NCBI GenBank assembly: GCA_000827495.1 | Contig: KN817604.1 | Span: 1-43,723 of the forward strand | Direction of reading: 5' to 3' | From: Hypholoma sublateritium FD-334 SS-4 | Lineage: Eukaryota > Basidiomycota > Agaricomycetes > Agaricales > Strophariaceae | DNA length: 43,723 bases | In this document: positions 20,314 to 32,081 of the stretch, piece by piece | How positions within the stretch are numbered: the stretch's first letter is position 1 | Layout: the number at the start of each line of letters is the position of its first letter | Notes under the pieces: generated by a model | Seen by the model: only the letters and a program-made list of their open reading frames with translations | Told to the model about the DNA's origin: nothing | Database searches by the model: none | Position numbers and translations under genes: made by a program

Positions 20314-23300
20314 TTACTCCGGTTTCACCTTCCAGAACACCGCGGCGGCGGCGACGCTCAGCAGCACCACGCCCATCGCAGCCTGCACATTGAGCGCCGC
20401 CTGCGCCTGCCCNGGACGTGCCTTCGCGCGCTCCTCCGCGCGTGCCTCGAGCGCCCGCTGCCCGCCGTCGATGATACCGTCCAGCGAGAGCGCAAGCGAG
20501 TCCTGGATCCACGCGTGCACGCGTCGCAGAGATAAGAGTGAATAGGCGAGACCGAAAGAAAGCAGAGAGAGCGAGAACGAGAGGATTAGCACAACTGTCC
20601 AGCAGAGCGCGAGCGCGAGGAGGGGGAGACTTGCCACTTCTGAGATAGCGCTCGAGTTCGCGCGCGTCGCCGGCGCCGTGAGCACGCCGTTGATGTGCTT
20701 CGCCGGCTCCGTAGTAACAGCGATAACGTCCGCGTCCGTCGTCGAGGTGTCCGCGTGAGGCTCGCCCCGCAGGCCGTAGACCGAGCTCGCAGGGGTGGCC
20801 AAGCTGCCCGTGCTGACGGCCACCGCAGTGCTCGCGACGATCCCCAGCGCGTGGCGTATCCCGTGTTTCCCGTCGTCGTCGTCCTCTTCGCTCGCGCTCT
20901 CCCCGTCCGCGCGCTCCGGCGACCCCGCGCGGCGAGACCCACTCGAGCGTCGNCGCCGCGATGTGAGCTTCGAGGCGCCCGCCCTGCTCGCGCACCGCCT
21001 CCCGCACACGCTCCTGCGCCGCGAGCAGCCCAGCGACCGCACTCTGTACGCCGTCCGCCTTGCCGAGGGCGCTCTCCGTGCGCGAAAGTGACCCGTCGAC
21101 GCGCGCAAGCCCAGCGTCGAGCCGTGTGATCCCGCCGTCGAGACGCGAGAGGCCACCGTCAAGGGCCGCGAGCCCACTATCGAGGCGTCCTGACCGAGCT
21201 TCCCATTCCTCCTGCGCCTTGGCCAGGGCTGTTCGCTCGCGCGTCCAGTCGGCCTGCATTACCGACCACTGCCCCGCGATCGTGCGGGTCCAGGCCGTCA
21301 GGGCACTAGGCGCCTGCGCGTCTTTCACCGCACCATCGTCGGCGTCGATCAGCGTGGCGTCCGAGTCTGCGCTAGTGTCGCTGTCCGTGTTTGACTCGAC
21401 GCTCGCAGTTTCGTTCTCCTTGACTGTGGGCGCCGCAGCCCGCGTCTGCGACCGGTCGAGCAGGCCCTCGAGGCTGCGAACCTTATNCTCGAGATCGCGG
21501 ATGGTCCCCTGCGCACTCGCGTGCTGCNTTTCGAGAGTGGTCGTGAGGGCCAGGACCGCACCGACCTGCGCTGCGAGACGTTCAACCTGGGCATGGACGT
21601 CGGCGGTGGTAACAGAGGATGTTGACGCAGCGGTAGGTGGCATCGAAACCGCGGGCGATGTCGAAGCCGGATGCGATGGGCCATGAACAGCGGCGCCGGA
21701 ACTCGAAGTCGACAGTGGACTCCCAGCACTACGTCGCTCGCGCGCACCCATCCCCAAGCCGATGCCCAGACCAAGAAGCGACGGCTCAGGCGTCCGCGGG
21801 CGACCGACGCCGAGGTCCTCCGCACGGCGGCGTTCCTGCTCGTCGATCTCCTGCTGCGTTTCCTCGTGCTCGCGCTCGTCGTCCCGGCCTGCGTGCTCCT
21901 CGTGCTCCTGCTCGTCATCGTCGCGCTCGTGGTCAAACGCCGACTGCTCCTCCCCACTGGAGCGGTCCGCCGGACGGAAATGGTCCTCCTCCTCGTCCGC
22001 GTGCCGCTGCTCGCGCGCATGCTCCGCCTCCCGCGACGCGCGCTCGTCCTCCATTAGCGCCTCCTCGTCCTCCTCGTCGACGCGCTCGAGCTCGTGAGCC
22101 ATGACCGTGCCCACGCTCCGTCCATCGTCGTCGTCGTCCTCTTCTTCCTCGTCTTCGTCCTCCTCCAGTACGTCCTCAAGTCCAACGGTCATCCCCTCGT
22201 GTTCGCCACGCTCGAGCAGCGTAAGTTCTCCATGCTCAAATCCGCCCTCGTTCCTTTCCTCCTCCGCGTGGCGCGCGTTCGCCTCGCCCTCGCGGCGTCC
22301 CTCGACGAGTCCACGCAGCACGCCGACCTCGCGCCGAATCGCNTCCTGCTCCTTCAGCACGCCCTCCAGGGCCCGCACGCGCTCAAGGTGCGCCGCGAGG
22401 CTCGCCTGCGTCTCCGCAAGCTGCGCCTGGAGTGCGGCGACTGTCGGCGGCAACGCGGGTTGGGGCGGGCTCGCCGGGGCGCGATCTGCTCCATCTAAAG
22501 AGGGGCCGGCAGGAATGGTCGAAGCAGGTGGTTGTGGCCCCGCAGGCTGTTGATCGCTCACGGGAGACGCGGGCGCAGTCGGTATGGCACCGTTGGGTGG
22601 AGCGGGTATAGGTCCCGTGGGCGGCGGCTGCGGGGCAGCTTCGGTTGGTGGTCGCACGGACGGCAGATGGGCGGGGAAAGCCTGCAAGTTCGGTGGCTGG
22701 ATCATAAAGTAGTCAGTACAAGCCTCAAAATAAATCATATAACTCACCCCCCGTCCGCCGAGGACACCTTCGACGTCGCCCATGAGGGTCGCGAGCCCGC
22801 CGAGTTCTGCGCCTGTCTCGCGGCTCTTCTGGACCTCGCCTTGGAGGCGGCTTAGGATCACGTCGAACGATATTCCGGTACTGCTCCTCCCGGGGGCACG
22901 AGCAAGCGAAGGCGGGGCGCCCATACCGCCGAGGCCGTTATGGGCGAGGGGCCGTCGTTGTTGGCCGGGTGCGTTTGGACCAGCGTTGCCTGCGGCGCCC
23001 GCGGGAGCCGCTCCATTTGCGAACGGGAAGGCTCCCGCACCTGAGCCGCCGGCACCGATGCCCAGGCCATTCGGGGCGCCCATAAAGCCGTGGTGGCCGC
23101 CCGGCGAAGGAATGCCCGCGAGGCCCGCCTGGTGGAGCTGTTGTTGCTGGTGGTGCATATGTTGTTGTTGCTGTTGGTGGGGGGTAAGACCGAGATGGTG
23201 TTGTTGCTGCTGTGCGTGCTGCGCAGCGGCGGCGGCTTGGTGTTGCTCAGCTCGGGCGGCGACGGCGGCGTCTTGTTCTGAGAAAACGCAGACGACGCGG

Positions 23301-23839
23301 GCAGCTACTTTGTGGTGGATAATCGTTTTATTGTCTTCGCCGACGATGTCGATTCCGAATTCCTACAAGAGGAAGGGCGACAGATGGACGAGTCAGCGTC
23401 ACTGCAGCTACAGGTAAACAAAGAGGATGACTCACGACGATGTCATCGCTCTTCAGTTCGAACGGCTCGCTCTCGTGGCCTTCGCTGCTGAGCCGCTCGC
23501 CGTTGATGAACGTGCCGTTACTACTCTTCACGTCCTTGATGAATATCTGTCCCCCATCCATCAGCACGCCGGACGCCGGATGGAAATCAACCCGAATCAA
23601 CGTACCTTGCCACCTTCCTCCCACACCTCCGCGTGCTGTCGGCTGAGGACTTTCGAGTCGAAGAACCCGTTCCGCTCGCCCGGCGCAGTCTTCGAGCTCG
23701 TCTGGCGCCCGATCTTCNTGTGCGCGGCCGTCAGCGCGATATGCTTCGGGGCCCAGGTCTCGTTCAGGGGATACAGGTAGAGCGCAGGGAAAAGTGCATT
23801 GTGCGCGGGGCTCGCGGGAAACGGCGGCGGGATAGGCAT
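20314..23839 (-). CDS. Tail-anchored FHA-domain coiled-coil protein, Far10/Vps64/SLMAP-like
   Basis: Four exons (23606-23839, 23436-23546, 22748-23362 and 20314-22696) encode about 1,110 residues. The FHA domain is at residues about 20-150, with [15 protein letters not shown] and [13 protein letters not shown], the loops that bind phosphothreonine, followed by [20 protein letters not shown] Gln/His-rich stretch, Pro/Ala-rich linkers, a coiled coil, a very acidic region (about 22.0-22.2 kb) and further heptad-like repeats near 21.1 kb follow. The end is hydrophobic: one stretch around [20 protein letters not shown] and a final tail anchor [19 protein letters not shown]. Far9/Far10, Vps64 and SLMAP are FHA subunits of STRIPAK complexes on ER, nuclear or mitochondrial membranes. 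The frame must shift by one between about 20,910 and 20,955, where an N lies (20952); this is probably a sequence error. Confidence 0.82.
22697..22747 (-). other. In-frame 51-nt intron of the FHA gene
   Basis: The segment is open in frame with its neighbours, so it could be mistaken for coding. It has a GTGAGT donor, a TACTGAC branch site and an ATCCAG acceptor, and its translation is unlike the Pro-rich surroundings. Its length is a multiple of three, so retention would add 17 residues without breaking the frame. Confidence 0.8.
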
Positions 23840-24914
23840 GATATGTGGGTGTATGCGTGAGGAGTAGGCGGGCGGATGCGGCGCAGCGGAGATAATTGAG
23901 TGGAAAGTTGACCGCGGTCGTGTAGTGTGTTCTGGTGCGTGTCGTCGAGGACCCTGGCCGTCGTTGTATGGGCGCTTATTTGAGGGTCGTTGTGTGCGCG
24001 GGCGACGATGGCGGCGGGCGGGGGTGGCGAGGAGCTGGGTGGTGGTCGGTGGGAGAGTGCTGTCACGCAGCCAATCCGGGGGCTCGCTCGAGCCACTCTA
24101 ACCTTAACCCCACCGTTCCTCACACGTGTCCACATGTGTCAGCCGTTGATTGCACTCAACGCGTGGGCAGAAACCTGAATTTGACACTGAACCACCATGC
24201 ATGAACCATACTCAAGCGCTGTGTATGCGTTCAAGAATTATCAAAAATTCAGCCTCTACACAATTTCCACATCCACATCTACGTCGCTGGTGAATTTTAG
24301 CCAGGTAAACGAAAAGATGCGCGTTCTGGCTTGGTTCTGGCCAGTGGCCAATTCTAGCTCTGTCAACCAGCTACTACCGCCCTGTGCATGGATCCGCTTC
24401 TACCAGCATCGACCCATCGTGAGGAAGATCATGACGCTTCTACAGGAACTATCGCCAGAAACTCGTGGCCAGCGACTAGCTCCCCCATCCACCACTGCCC
24501 GCGACTCTTGAACTCCGCTAGCGCTGCCTGTAGCACCATATGGTCCAGATAGAACCGGGTGTACACAACAGACATGGCGCCTGTCGTACAGTCGGGCTCG
24601 AAGAGTGACCCCCGCAGCTTAACGTTGGCCAGCAGGCGAGTTGGCCGCGATAAACGCACTGTCGATCCGCCCCGCCGGGATATCTTGTTGTCTGTGAGCG
24701 ACCCGCTAAGAATCAAAAGGCCTGCGCTCACTGCCGTACTTGGCCACGATGGCGATGGTGGCGGGTTGAGAAGAAGCAACGCCGTTTTTTTTATAGGAAC
24801 CCCGCTTGATGCAAGGTCCGAGTACTTTAATTCATGAATAATATGAACATTCCACCGCACAACACAATACTAAAATTCAATATGTAGAACTATTATAATT
24901 TCTACACACGTTGA
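23840..24914. other. Upstream region of the FHA gene, no gene recognised
   Basis: 23.84-24.15 kb is GC-rich and is the likely FHA promoter. A minus-strand frame at 24429-24860 (143 codons) has moderately protein-like composition (YTRFYLDHMVLQAALAEFK) but no recognisable family; it may be a fragment of a decayed gene. Confidence 0.35.
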
Positions 24915-25850
24915 GTGTGCGTCCGTGAAACGCTCGCTTGTCTTCCCAACGCATCTCTCCACCGTACTCCTTCCCCACCCTCCCTTTCTTCGCTCGCCGT
25001 CCTCGCCCGGTCCCTCGCTGCCCGCCGCCCCTCACCGACGCTCCCCGGCCGCCCTTCGCCTTCGCTCGACGCGTCCACTGGCTGTCTTTCCGCAGTCCGC
25101 GCTCCCGCTTCCGCCGCACGGGATCCAGAAGCACGCTCACCCTCGAAGCGTCACCGCCCGCCCCGCTCCCGCCCGTCGTGTGCATCACCACGGTCCCGCT
25201 GCATCCGCTGCCTGCGGCCCCGCTCGTCCTCCTCCTCCCTTGGTCCCTCCGCTCCGCCGCCCACCTCCGCACCCCTCGCACGCGCTGCGCAATTCCCCAG
25301 GTTGCCCTCGGTGCTTCGCACCCTGTCGTTCCTGGATCACGCGCCGCGTTGCGCCAGGTGCCCGCCCCGGCCGCCCAACTCGCGCGGGACGGGGTCCCGC
25401 GGTGCGCTGCACAGTAGCAGCGCGTCTTCCACGCGCCCAGGCTTCGCCATCGTCTCGTTGTATCAGGCGATACTCGATTGTCGATCCCGACGCCCCTGTG
25501 CGCTCTCCTGGGCGTCGATAGCTACGGTGGCGGGCCTCCTAACTCCGAAGATGACGCAAACATGCACAATATCGGCACTGCGAGGCGCATAGCCCGCGCC
25601 GTGCCCCGCGCGCTCTTGCAGACTTGGATCGACGCTCTACGTCGTCATATGTCGGTGCGCCCAGCGCCCCTGTGCGCTCTGGTGCGTCGGTATTCGTCGA
25701 TAGTAGCAGTAGCGGGCCTCCTAGCGCCGCAGATGACGCATACTTGGACCATATCCGTACGACCGTATCGCCGCACCCCGCGCGCTCTCGAGCAGACTGG
25801 GACAAACACTCTAAAGCGACATATTCCGCGTGAACTCGAAATGCGCAGCT
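24915..25850 (+). repeat. GC-rich dispersed repeat, copy A (inverted relative at 37.0-38.0 kb)
   Basis: This strand and the minus strand of about 37.1-38.0 kb share the same order of landmarks: a run around GTGTGCATCACCACGGTCCC, CTGGATCACGCGCC, and then units with GCCCCTGTGCGCTC, TCGATAG, GGCGGG and GACGACGCATACATGGACC-like sequence. The last unit is present twice here, at about 25489-25655 and 25663-25835. All frames are open for long stretches because the DNA is GC-rich, but no frame is shared between copies in a way that would suggest a protein. It could be a remnant of a multicopy gene family or a non-autonomous element. Confidence 0.55.
25489..25835 (+). repeat. Two diverged ~170-bp tandem units inside repeat A
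   Basis: The units at 25489-25655 and 25663-25835 align over CCCCTGTGCGCTCT, GCGGGCCTCCTA, AGATGACGCA and CCCCGCGCGCTCT with the same spacing. A third relative lies on the minus strand at about 37130-37360. Confidence 0.6.
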
Positions 25851-26510
25851 CATATCAAGACCCTCATGCTTGCGTACCGCACGCGCTCGTTGCCCTTTGG
25901 TGCCAACATCGGTTTCGCGGCGGACGCGGGGCGTTGTTGTCTGCGTCACGGTCTCATTTCGTATCTTACAGGCGTGCTTTTCACTTCCCTTTGGTCTCTA
26001 ACTATTTCTATTTCTATTCCATTTAAATTCTATGCGCGCCGGTCTGATTTCGTGCCGTCAGCGCCTAACTGTAGATTGCGAAGGTACCGTGCGCCTACCA
26101 CCCGCACCCCGACGCTGTGCCCAGCAGTCTCGGTGGCCGACGGCGGCAGCGCTCTGCGCCCTCGACGTTCCTATCGGCGGCGCTGGACGTCGCGATACAA
26201 ACCCCGCCGATGGGCGCACGCATCCTGTCGGACGGAAAATTTGACCTGATGCATGACCAAATAGATGATATTCATTTGTTCGCATTTTCTTGAACTTATA
26301 TTTACAACTGGCAGAAGATTTGAAGATCTGAACATGAAAATTTTCGTCAACTCTGGCGAGATCTCAGATCTCTTTCATGCTCCATAGAAAATGACCAATG
26401 AACCCATTGCATATCGCGGTAATCCTGTCCAGATATGTAACATGTTATGGTATAAGTATATTTGTAGGCCGGAAACAACCGCTTCACTGACACCGTTTCA
26501 GAGCTAGAAG

Positions 26511-27275
26511 TCAGGCGTGCGTGGTATACAATTCGCGCCAGTATGCACGCTGCGTAACGGAGTCCATACTCGAGCTGGTGTGCGCGCTCCCAATCTCGAT
26601 ACTCATGCGGTCGCTGCTGCCTCCACTCTGCTGGTCACCATCGAACACGCTGCCGGTGTCGCTAGACATTCTACTACCCTCGGCGTCGTGATCGAGATCC
26701 GAGGCACGCCAGGTCAACGATGGCAGGGATATAGCCGGAGATGCTGGTTGAGCTGCCCCGACATCTACACCATGGCCGCCTAGCCACACAGCGCTTCGAG
26801 AGACTGTGGTGGAATATAATTCATCCCAGTATGCGCGCAGCGCAACAGAGTCCATACTTGAGCTCGTGCGCTCGCTCCCAATGTCAATATGGCTGTTGCT
26901 GTCTCCACTGTGCTGGCCATCAAACGTGATCCCGGTGTCGCTGGGCAGTCCGCTCTCCTCGGCGTTGTGCCAATCATCGAGATCGCTCCAGGTCAGTGTT
27001 GTCAGAGTTATGGGTGGAGAGGCTGGTTCATCTGTCGACCACGCAGTGACTCGAGATACCGCGTTGTTGTCGTACGTGTTTGCGTCGGCGGACGCCACTG
27101 GCACGGAACCCGAGGGGCGATGAGGATTCATATTCCACATAAGGTCGTGCCTGATCTTCTCTGAACTCAACACTAGGCGGCAGGTCTGTTTGGAGACGAA
27201 TGTATTGATCAAGATCAACACCCTCATTTCGAGATAACTCCACTCACCCCTATTGACATTATGGTTATTGGCCAT
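26511..27275 (-). CDS. Orphan protein with two ~78-residue tandem repeats
   Basis: A frame of 254 residues starts at 27273-27275 and ends at 26511. I do not recognise the family. The C-terminal two thirds are two tandem copies of one unit: each has a TLTW or SLTW start, DLD or DLDD, E-S-x-PSDTG or SR-x-SSDTG, FDG, HSGDS or QQSGG, an IEIGSAHTSSSMDSV-like block (IDIGSERTSSSMDSV in the first) and RAYWDELY or RAYWRELY. The composition is acidic and Ser-rich. Near the start a GTGAGT donor (about 27238) and an AACAG acceptor (about 27181) could define an intron that would change the N-terminus. There is no signal peptide. Decayed relatives lie at 28.97-29.10 and 29.84-30.11 kb, so it belongs to a local family. 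Confidence 0.5.
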   Translation of the reverse strand: MANNHNVNRGEWSYLEMRVLILINTFVSKQTCRLVLSSEKIRHDLMWNMNPHRPSGSVPVASADANTYDNNAVSRVTAWSTDEPASPPITLTTLTWSDLDDWHNAEESGLPSDTGITFDGQHSGDSNSHIDIGSERTSSSMDSVALRAYWDELYSTTVSRSAVWLGGHGVDVGAAQPASPAISLPSLTWRASDLDHDAEGSRMSSDTGSVFDGDQQSGGSSDRMSIEIGSAHTSSSMDSVTQRAYWRELYTTHA

Positions 27276-27414
27276 CTACGATATTTCACGATTATTGAGC
27301 GACAAGAACGCACACCCAGAGAGTGATGCCACTCACGAAAATACGAGGTCAGGTCTAACGCACTGGCGGGTGAACGCCAAGGGGATAAATATGACAGTTA
27401 GCCCTTTAGAAACG

Positions 27415-28423
27415 TCAGGAAATGTGTAGGGCTATACAGACATCGAAACCCTCACCGTGAAACATGAACCAGGTCCATTTACCACCATTGAACTTATTAT
27501 CACCCCTCAGCGCTTCGCTGCCACGTTCAGGTTTAGAATACGTCAGAGCCCATATAGCTCCTTGCAGGAAGATTTTAGGAGTCCTGTAGGAGTTTTAGTC
27601 CGTTACTCAGTGTAGGTTGGTGTCGCTCACATTGTAATAAATATAGTCCATGGTACGTTCGTCGCATTGCAGCGCTTATCGAATACAAACATTTTTATCG
27701 TGTTTATCCCGAATGCTGCAGCAGTGCCGTACTCAGCCATTACCAGGACAGATAAGAAGATCAAGACTTTTCTTGATCGCATGTTCAGATTGTAGGCTGA
27801 GAAGAACATGTTTTTTTGCGTGGTTAAACGTAGAGAAAACAGACATACCTCGCTGCATAAGGTTGGCATTTCCAATGACATTTATGGTGTACGCGGCGAA
27901 GGTTAGAAATGTGAATCGGCGCCTACATACGTCGACAGGGACATGCCCGTTTGACCCTTCCCTGTCTGACATGGATGAGGTTACAACGATGAAGCTGAAC
28001 ATCAATGACAAACGGGAATCAGCTCGACTCTTTATTGAAAGGGCATCTGCTTACAGCTGGAAGACAAAGCTGAGATACCGAGATGCGAGGTACATCATCT
28101 TTGGGAGGTCAATACGTTGCCTAGATATTAGCCACGGGTGTCAGCAGGGACGCAAGATATCCAGCAACAGTTACTAACGGCTTCCAGATGTACTGAGCCT
28201 CCTCTTGCATCGTGTCGACGTAGTCCAACGCGATGCCGATGAGAGCAGCGACTGACATAGTAATCAATACCACATTTTTATTCAAATGGTTAGCTGCGAA
28301 CGCAAAAACGGAAGATGGGTACGCACCACAGGAATAGTTTACGCCCGCATCCGTAGTTCCCATTGAGGCCGCGGCGTGCATAACACTGTTGCCTGAGGGT
28401 AACATGTGCGAAGGGATAGTCAT
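27415..28423 (-). CDS. DUF6533-like multi-pass membrane protein, six exons
   Basis: The exons are 28327-28423, 28179-28293, 28055-28120, 27849-27994, 27631-27796 and 27415-27583, in phase for 252 residues. Donors are GTGCGT, GTTAGT, GTAAGC, GTATGT and GTGAGC. The DUF6533 signature is clear: ALDYVDTMQEEAQYIW, then LPKMMYLASRYLSFV, and after a loop RAYNLNMRSRKVLIFLSVLV with the rest of that helix. This is the standard opening of a large Agaricomycete family of 7TM-like proteins of unknown function. The last exon (GAIWALTYSKPERG onward) is short of the usual three further helices, so the protein is probably truncated at its C-terminus, or further exons are missing. Confidence 0.7.
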
Positions 28424-30389
28424 GTTCTCGGTCGAGAGGGTGCTGGCCCTCCAGCGTTTTCTGAGGGGCCTTTATAACAAAATACTTGGTCAGGGTTGAC
28501 CTAGTCACGGAAGAGGGAGAACGCAAGCAGTTTTGTCGTCCAACCTTAATTTGACATCAACGCCCCCCGCCACGCTAGAATCGGGTCAGGCACCACTAGT
28601 GGCATAGGCGCCCACTCTTTGCTCCCGAGTTACTCGCCATCCGTGCCAGGTTGCAGTATAACTTATTCGCGCCTTGGATCGTCGAAGAGTCAAAACACAT
28701 ATATCAAGCATGCCGGACGCAAAAGGTGTGGCAAACCTTATTGCCCTGCGCACTTGGGGCCGGTAGCTGACCAGGCCTAGTTTCTTAGAAACAGATGGGC
28801 CTGGAACATCGCTCTCACGCAAGGAAACGTTATAACCGGCGATTTCACAAATAATATACTTATAAGTATATAACTAACACGACCCTAAACGCAATCAAGA
28901 CCGTACCGTAAGTACTCCGCGCCTGAGTTTCATTTAAGTTGAGTCTAACTGATGTCCGAACGTTCACATGAGTCGCGCGCATCCCACCGCAGAGCGCAGT
29001 AGAGTCCATGCTGCGTGCGCGCTCCCTATCTCGATGTGGTCGGTGCCGCTGTTCAGCGTGATTGTAATCACTCTGGATCGTCGCTGTCGAAGGTTATTTC
29101 GGGGGGGCTTCTTCATTTGCGGGGATATTTCCACGGTCACGTGGGACACCACCGCCAAGCGGGACAGTGAGCGTCCCCTTCCTTCAATTCTGCACAGAAT
29201 CACTTGATTCTTTTTGTATTTGGTCGATAATTCCAATGGATATAGCCTCATACCAATATATATGTTCTGAACAAAAAATTGGCTTCAATATCACGATGTA
29301 CCAGAGGGATTTCTTGCAAATTCAGGCCATTTGAAATGTAACAAGTGCTTTGTATTTTGTTCGACTGCTCTAATGGGATATTGAGTGCCTGTTAATCAAG
29401 GAATAACTTTTCGGACACTGTAAAGTGAATTCAATGGTAGAAAGAGGCTGTGTATCATGATGAAATACGAATGAAAGACTAAAATACAGCCAGAAATATA
29501 CATAAAGGGTCCTCAAAATAACTGAAATTTTACAGAGCACCAAGACAAGGACAAGCATGGCTGTTGTATATATTTAATATACATGTAAGCAAGACTTGGT
29601 ATACATTCTTTGAGACAGAGGTCGCATGATATTTTTCCGGGTATCGGCCACTGTCCCACTACGTGGTTTTGGCCAAAAATGGACCACACACAGAAAACAT
29701 GATGATACACCCCCAGATTTTTTTGCAGCTGCTCCAATATCTACATTGATATATACATTAAAATTAGTAGAATACAACACAAGAAGAATTGCGGAATTCC
29801 ATGGAGAATTGCCTTCGGAATACGCTGGATACAGTTTTACTGTACCACGTGATGGTGGATATCTGTAACCTCTCGATTATCCGAGCGCATGGGCGCCGCC
29901 GATACGAGCGCCCCAGTAGGGGCGGGCGGGTGGCGGATATCCAGAGGCTGAGGGTGGGATTGCTTCAACAGCAGACAACGCCTGACCTCCTGTTCGGAGG
30001 ACGAGCCGGAAAGTCTATTTATAGAATTCAAATCGTCAATTGCATTCGAAACACATACTTAGATAAAGTTCAAACCCACTCCAACGGACATGATGGTTAT
30101 CGGCCACCAAACCCTAACCCTACTATTCAGCGATGTGCTGCCGTGCTGGCGGAGAAAACGCAGCAGCACATCCGTGGGCTGTGCCTCGCTTCGCTTATGT
30201 GCCGCCGGTAATAGTGACTCAGTGAGGCGTGTACTGAAAATCATACGTCTCATAACACGAGTAGAGACTTGCGCGCCGTCATGGCCCATCCGGGCGCCTG
30301 GCGAGGACAAGACAAGGCGTCCTTCAGATCTCTATCAACCCGCGCGTCTCTCCCGTGATGGCGTCATTTCGCGTACTATGCTAGGTACG
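28424..30389. other. AT-rich region with decayed copies of the orphan repeat gene
   Basis: 28968-29100 (minus) contains DHIEIGSAHAAWTLLRSA, a relative of the repeat block of the gene at 26.5-27.3 kb. 29837-30110 (minus) resembles the 5' part of the same gene: a GGCCGATAACCATCATGTCC stretch aligns with its start, and RLSGSSSEQEVRRCLL with its CRLVLSSEKIRHDLM. 29.4-29.8 kb is AT-rich with short frames. No intact gene is seen. Confidence 0.45.
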
Positions 30390-30996
30390 TAAATGCACTA
30401 GCTGACATCTCTTCGGCCCTTTCATTGGGTGCAGCAGTATACCGCCGCCCCTGCTGTAATATTGATTACCAGCGCCAATTATGCCTGAGCTATGTAGCGT
30501 TCCAGCGTAACCACCGTCGAAAGTGGAGTGTGGGAAGATGTGCCTTGCGCATAATGACGCTGACCGCTCGCCTAGGGCCTTTGTCAGAGTCACAGTCAGA
30601 CGCTGAGTTTTTGCCTGATTTTTGCAGAATTGTTGCGCACATTTCATGCTTCACGTAGCCGCATCTGGAAACTTGTGCANGCAGATGTTCGAATTTGAAT
30701 AGAGACAATTGGAAAGANNCCCCTGCATGTCATCCTGTGGTAAGTACGCGAGGCATGAGCTGCAATGGTCAAAGTCACTGTTGGAATGGGGGCCATAAAC
30801 CGTGGGACGCCGGGGGATGCGATTGGAAAATCCAGGCGGGGCCGAGAGACTACGTACTAGGATTTCATATCACGAATGAATCCAGAAGCCTGAGGGATAA
30901 TGCACGAGGAAATAATACTTAAGAGCAGACGTACCTTCTCTGCTTTCATCCCCTCACTTCTACCTGCCAAAGCACAATATCACCACATTTTCAACC

Positions 30997-32081
30997 ATGT
31001 CTTCCTCTCCGTCCACTATCTACCTCGTTACAGGCGCTAATCGCGGTATCGGTACGTATATATCTATCTATTCCAGAGACCGATACACTATAACTCACCC
31101 ATTGCACCAAAACAGGGTTCGGCCTTGTCGGCCGCATCTTGGCATCGCGTCCCGACGCGTTCGTGTACGCCGGCGTGCGCGATCCCTCCAGGGCGTCTGC
31201 GCTGGACGATCTTTTGAAGAAATACGCCGGGCGCATCTCGATCGTTAAAGCTGTCTCCGCGGATGAGGCGGGGAACGCGCAGCTCGCGGAGGTGATAAAG
31301 GTGAAGCACGGGCGTGTGGACACGGTCATCGCCAATGCCGGTGCGTTCACCTGCCGTGTCAGAGGCCACGATGTCAGCCTAACGTCTGGGCGGATGCAGC
31401 GGTCGCGCGTATTGAGGACACCGTTCTAAACTCGAAGGCGAGCGATTTCCAGGAGCATTTCACTGTGCGCAGACTCCGTTTTCGGTGTCTTCTTGTCTTT
31501 GTGATCTTAACCATGCGGCGCGCTAACAGGTCAACGTTGTCGGGACCGCCATTCTTTTCCAAGCCTTGCATGATCTCCTCAAAGCGAGCGCGGCTCCACG
31601 CTTTATCCCAATCAGCACGGGGAGTGCGTCGCTCGGCAGCCCGAGCATCGCGTTCCCCGTCAACGTCGCCGTGTACGGCTCCAGCAAGGCCGCACTGAAC
31701 TTCATCACGCGGAAGATCCACTTCGAGAACGAGTGGCTCAGTGCGTTTACTCCTCCATGTTCATTATATTATCGTACTATCTAACTTACATGACATGCCC
31801 GTCTGAAGCTGCCTTCCCTCTTGCCCCAGGCGTAGTAGTCACCGATGCTTGTAAGCAATTTGCACGTACTTTTCAGCGGATAGCTAACTGAGCGCCTGAT
31901 TGCAGTCGAAGAGGTTTTAAAAAATGACGAGTCGGGCCTCTTCAAGCGCTTGTTGGAGCAGTTCCCGCCGCAGACAGCCGAGGACGCGGCGACATTGCTC
32001 GTTGACCTCATTGACAAGGCGACCAGGGAGACGAGCGGCGGGGAGTTCATCAATGTGGATGGGANCAAGATTCCGTGGTAG
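30997..32081 (+). CDS. Short-chain dehydrogenase/reductase (SDR), right-arm copy, six exons
   Basis: The exons are 30997-31051, 31116-31340, 31400-31464, 31530-31740, 31809-31850 and 31906-32081, in phase for 257 residues. MSSSPSTIYLVTGANRGIG holds the dinucleotide-binding glycines, split by intron 1; FVYAGVRDPSRAS follows strand 2; HGRVDTVIANA precedes intron 2; and YGSSKAALNFITRK has the catalytic Tyr and Lys. Exon 5 ends APGVVVTDA, where the central paralogue has APGAVDTDAG. The C-terminus is IPW, as in the paralogue. It is a classical-type SDR of about the usual 250-residue size, probably cytosolic, with no signal peptide and an unknown substrate. One codon of the last exon contains an N (32065). 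Confidence 0.92.

Noticed and set aside
20695..23417. Long plus-strand frames over the FHA gene
   Set aside because: They are Ser/Arg/Pro-rich mirror frames of GC-rich coding DNA. The minus strand has the FHA motifs and introns.
24915..25592. Overlapping frames of 130-225 codons in repeat A
   Set aside because: Several phases are open together, the composition is Pro/Arg/Ser-rich, and no frame is conserved in the second copy at 37-38 kb.
29513..29868. Possible fragment of a mobile-element protein on either strand at 29.5-29.87 kb
   Set aside because: No motif of a transposase, integrase or reverse transcriptase could be found. The AT-rich frames are short.
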